From assembly GCA_035578905.1 (NCBI GenBank), contig JAQJVL010000047.1:2995974-3059973 (forward strand): DNA of 64,000 nt. Direction: 5' to 3'. Every line of letters begins with the position of its first letter. Position 1 is the stretch's first letter. This document shows, piece after piece, positions 60,086 through 64,000 of this stretch. The notes beneath the pieces were generated by a model. That model ran no database searches, was not told the DNA's origin, and saw nothing but the letters and a program-made list of their open reading frames with translations. The position numbers and the translations under genes were made by a program. This DNA is from Stictocephala bisonia. Its lineage: Eukaryota; Arthropoda; Insecta; Hemiptera; Membracidae.

Positions 60086-61280
60086 GACTGCTACTGTACA
60101 ATCAACTTAAGCTTTATTAATAAGAGCCTTGTAAGCTTTATTTATATTCAAACATTTTTACATGTTTTAGAGAAAAACATAAATTAGCAAAAACCATGTT
60201 TGGTTCAAGTTCCGACAATCTCCTTACATAATTAAACGTAGATAATAGTTTAGTCTTACAAAACTGTTTTTGTAATTTTGTATGTAAATAAATTTTTTGT
60301 GCTTTTGTAATATATTAATGGTTCTAACAACCAAGAATCATTTGTAATCGTATCGTGAATCTATTTCCATGGATTAAAGCGTTTTTTTTTTAATTCACCA
60401 AATTAACAAAAATAATAATTTGGCTAAATTTTCTTTTTGACAATAGCTATCAATATTGTAGATAAGAAATTTACATTTTAATTGTTACGGTATTGTCTTT
60501 ATCATATTCCAGAAAGGGACAGTATAGGCTATAACATCAGTTTCCATTCTAAAGCTCAAGTGCAGTGATCTAACAAGTGCACGACTTCAAGAGGCGTGAG
60601 AACTCGAGTGTTGGGATCTATTTCTGTTTGTTCATTAGGTGAAGCCGTAAACAAACTACCATCGTGCGTTATCCACATTACGTATATCGGTGACGGCGAG
60701 AACAAATAACGGCCAGTAAGTTATATCTTATCACCTCATTTGTCTGGTTCGCTTGGCTCGCTATGGACAGCCGGGCGCTCGTGACTAGCCTCTCATCCGA
60801 TGGGCTGGCAATTAACGATCAAATGTAGCATGATCATATACTAGGGATAGAAAATTATATTAAACTGTTAAAAACTAAATAGTGATCCAAATATGTCCAT
60901 GAAAAGCTTAATCTATTTAATACTGTACAATGAATTGTGTAGGTCTACTTCAACAACAGATAAATATGCTAGTACTGAGATCATCCGTTCCAAACGTTGT
61001 AAGGGATTCTTTTGTCAAAGCTTTATAAACTAACGTGTATTTGGGAACATGTGAACTAATATGCATATAATTATTTAAAATAACGATGATGGTTTATTTG
61101 AAAAAGAGTTTATTTAACCTAAAAAAGTTAGTTTGAAAATAAATTTGCTTTGGAGAAGATGGGGAGATATTTGACCTCAATATCAAAATCACATAGCTGC
61201 CATTCGAGCTCCCAATCACGTACAAATAATAATAAATAAGCTCTCTCTTATTCAGTTTACACCACAGTCACTCATAAAAA
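60086..61280. other. Unique AT-rich DNA with a GC-richer patch at 60680-60830
   Basis: No coding match. The patch has several CpG (CAGCCGGGCGCTCGTGAC) but no recognised promoter element. Confidence 0.4.
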
Positions 61281-61375
61281 TGCAAAGAGGGGAACAAGGA
61301 CTTATGCCATCCTAAGGGGATGGGGTATAGGAACCCACGTCTACTGAGAGGGAAGCTAACGCCTCCATAGTCATA
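61281..61375. repeat. Outlying single copy of the 62-bp unit
   Basis: GGAACAAGGACTTATGCCAT, AAGGGGATGGGGTATAGGAA and CCCACGTCTACTGAGAG match the array unit at 62.1 kb with several differences. A retrotransposon fragment lies between them. Confidence 0.85.
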
Positions 61376-61429
61376 TGGTAGTGGCAGACAACACCGTCTT
61401 ACAGGACGAAGGTAGGTCGAGTCAGCAAA

Positions 61430-62128
61430 GTTCCTTGGAGTTTACTTCGTAGATCAAAGTTTAACCTGGGCTAGCCATGTGGACCATGTATGTGCCAACG
61501 TTACATCAGGCGGTTACGCCTTGAGAAAACAGTACAAGTTTTGTCCAACCCAAGTTCTCCTCATGACCTCGTTTGGTATAATTCATTCCCAGCTCACCTA
61601 TGATATTCCAATATGGGGTGGATGCTCAAGCACTCAATTTCTTGAAATTTTTAGGCTGCAAAAAAGCAGTTCGTATTATTTCAAAACTGAATTCTAAAGA
61701 GTCGTGTAAACCAGCCTTTATTGAACTAAGACTACTAACACTGCTCTGTCTCTACACCTTTGAAACTACTCTCCTATGTATGACCAAGTGTCACTTAATG
61801 CGAGGTAGTGACGTACATACGTACGGAACCTGGAGCAGGATCGGACATTGCCAAAGGATGAATGAGGGCGTGAATGAATAGTGTAAATGTGTTTACGAGA
61901 TGAATTAACGAAATTATCATTAACTTATTATTAAATTATTAGCATTACCTATTATTATTAAATCATTAATTATCATGAAAAGAATCAATCTTATTAATGA
62001 AACAATAGGTGCTGTACTTCAGGTTTCACATTTTTATTTTAGTTTTATTCTTATTTAATATGATGTTTTATATACAACAAACTGTCAACACAAATAAAGA
62101 TGTATTATTATTATTATTATTATTATTA
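61430..62128 (+). mobile_element. Non-LTR retrotransposon 3' fragment with (ATT)n tail
   Basis: AKFLGVYFVDQSLTWASHVD and IIHSQLTYDIPIWGG match the thumb region of Jockey-like reverse transcriptases. A frameshift near 61650 moves the reading to KFLGCKKAVRIISKL and FIELRLLTLLCLYTFET. The 3' UTR ends in a (TTA)n run at 62103-62128. The copy is 5'-truncated and dead. It lies between an outlying 62-bp unit and the main array. Confidence 0.75.
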
Positions 62129-64000
62129 CCTGTGCCATCCAAAGGTTATGGGTTATAGGAACCCACGGCTACTGAGAGAGAGGAGCAAGAACTTATGCCA
62201 TTCAAAGGGATGGGGTGTAGGAACCCACGGCTACTGAGAGAGAAGAGCAAGAACTTATGCCATTCAAAGGGATGGGGTGTAGGAACCAACGGCTACTGAG
62301 AGAGAGGAGCAAGAACTTATGCCATTCAAAGGGATGGGGTGTAGGAACCAACGGCTACTGAGAGAGAGGAGCAAGAACTTATGCCATTCAAAGGGATGGG
62401 GTGTAGGAACCAACGGCTACTGAGAGAGAGGAGCAAGAACTTATGCCATTCAAAGGGATGGGGTGTATAAAACCCACGGCTACTGAGAGAGAGGAGCAAG
62501 AACTTATGCCATTCAAAGGGATGGGGTGTAGGAACCAACGGCTACTGAGAGAGAGGAGCAAGAACTTATGCCATTCAAAGGGATGGGGTGTAGGAACCAA
62601 CGGCTACTGAGAGAGAGGAGCAAGAACTTATGCCATTCAAAGGGATGGGGTTTAGGAACCAACGGCTACTGAGAGAGAGGAGCAAGAACTTATGCCATTC
62701 AAAGGGATGGGGTGTAGGAACCAACGGCTACTGAGAGAGAGGAGCAAGAACTTATGCCATTCAAAGGGATGGGGTGTAGGAACCAACGGCTACTGAGAGA
62801 GAGGAGCAAGAACTTATGCCATTCAAAGGGATGGGGTGTAGGAACCCACGGCTACTGAGAGAGAGGAGCAAGAACTTATGCCATTCAAAGGGATGGGGTG
62901 TAGGAACCAACGGCTACTGAGAGAGAGGAGCAAGAACTTATGCCATTCAAAGGGATGGGGTGTAGGAACCAACGGCTACTGAGAGAGAGGAGCAAGAACT
63001 TATGCCATTCAAAGGGATGGGGTGTAGGAACCCACGGCTACTGAGAGAGAGGAGCAAGAACTTATGCCATTCAAAGGGATGGGGTTTAGGAACCAACGGC
63101 TACTGAGAGAGAGGAGCAAGAACTTATGCCATTCAAAGGGATGGGGTGTAGGTACCCACGGCTACTGAGAGAGAGGAGCAAGAACTTATGCCATTCAAAG
63201 GGATGGGGTGTAGGAACCAACGGCTACTGAGAGAGAGGAGCAAGAACTTATGCCATTCAAAGGGATGGGGTGTAGGAACCCACGGCTACTGAGAGAGAGG
63301 AGCAAGAACTTATGCCATTCAAAGGGATGGGGTGTAGGAACCCACGGCTACTGAGAGAGAGGAGCAAGAACTTATGCCATTCAAAGGGATGGGGTGTAGG
63401 AACCCACGGCTACTGAGAGAGAGGAGCAAGAACTTATGCCATTCAAAGGGATGGGGTGTAGGAACCAACGGCTACTGAGAGAGAGGAGCAAGAACTTATG
63501 CCATTCAAAGGGATGGGGTGTAGGAACCAACGGCTACTGAGAGAGGAGCAAGAACTTATGCCATTCAAAGGGATGGGGTGTAGGAACCCACGGCTACTGA
63601 GAGAGAGGAGCAAGAACTTATGCCATTCAAAGGGATGGGGTGTAGGAACCAACGGTTACTGAGAGAGAGGAGCAAGAACTTATGCCATTCAAAGGGATGG
63701 GGTGTAGGAACCCACGGCTACTGAGAGAGAGGAGCAAGAACTTATGTCATTCAAAGGGATGGGGTGTAGGAACCAACGGCTACTGAGAGAGAGGAGCAAG
63801 AACTTATGCCATTCAAAGGGATGGGGTGTAGGAACCAACGGCTACTGAGAGAGAGGAGCAAGAACTTATGCCATTCAAAGGGATGGGGTTTAGGAACCAA
63901 CGGCTACTGAGAGAGAGGAGCAAGAACTTATGCCATTCAAAGGGATGGGGTGTAGGAACCAACGGCTACTGAGAGAGAGGAGCAAGAACTTATGCCATTC
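62129..64000. repeat. 62-bp minisatellite, at least 30 copies, continuing past the window
   Basis: The unit is GGAGCAAGAACTTATGCCAT, TCAAAGGGATGGGGTGTAGG, AACCAACGGCTACTGAGAGA, GA; period 62 bp. Variation is minimal (AACCAACG versus AACCCACG; GGGTGT versus GGGTTT), with one 60-bp unit near 63540. It gives spurious minus-strand frames repeating HPFEWHKFLLLSLSS. The right boundary is not in the window. Confidence 0.96.

Noticed and set aside
62326..63652. Minus-strand frames repeating HPFEWHKFLLLSLSS
   Set aside because: Products of the 62-bp array; a 62-bp period cannot hold one frame.

Overview
The window is animal nuclear DNA, almost certainly from an arthropod and most likely an insect. 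It is AT-rich, its genes carry GT-AG introns, and it is crowded with transposon relics and minisatellites. The one confidently recognised host gene is a rhophilin (Rhp/RHPN family, Rho-GTPase effector) on the minus strand. Seven consecutive coding exons lie at 44278-44163, 14790-14662, 13684-13609, 11959-11882, 8743-8619, 4821-4563 and 3573-3475. They join in phase into 294 codons that cover the HR1 (Rho-binding) domain and the first part of the BRO1 domain. The start codon lies upstream of the exon at 44278 and was not identified. The rest of BRO1 and any PDZ domain lie beyond position 1.

Layout. 1-849 is the end of a Tigger/pogo DNA transposon and 1855-3250 is a 116-bp minisatellite. 3475-14790 holds six rhophilin exons, with introns containing a second Tigger relic, two non-LTR retrotransposon tails, a Penelope-like 3' module and a SINE inserted into one of the retrotransposons. 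14791-44162 is a single intron of about 29.4 kb that splits the HR1 domain. It contains a 2.7-kb non-autonomous hAT element, ten or more minisatellites, Penelope-like and non-LTR relics, a piggyBac-type MITE and a decayed Ty3/Gypsy element. 44279-64000 is upstream of the first recognised exon and has no recognisable gene. It holds two more SINE copies, four large minisatellites, two 180-bp-scale dimers and a non-LTR fragment.

The dominant feature is tandem repetition: fifteen arrays, with units from 27 to 116 bp, fill roughly 14 kb, over a fifth of the window. Several show higher-order periods (296, 400 and 420 bp). Three arrays can be linked to a source or an interruption. A 52-bp array next to rhophilin exon 14662-14790 is built from the last part of that exon plus its 5' splice site. 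A 40-bp array was split by a hAT element and by a retrotransposon. A 62-bp array at the right edge was separated from an outlying copy by a retrotransposon. No bacterial, viral or defence system was recognised.
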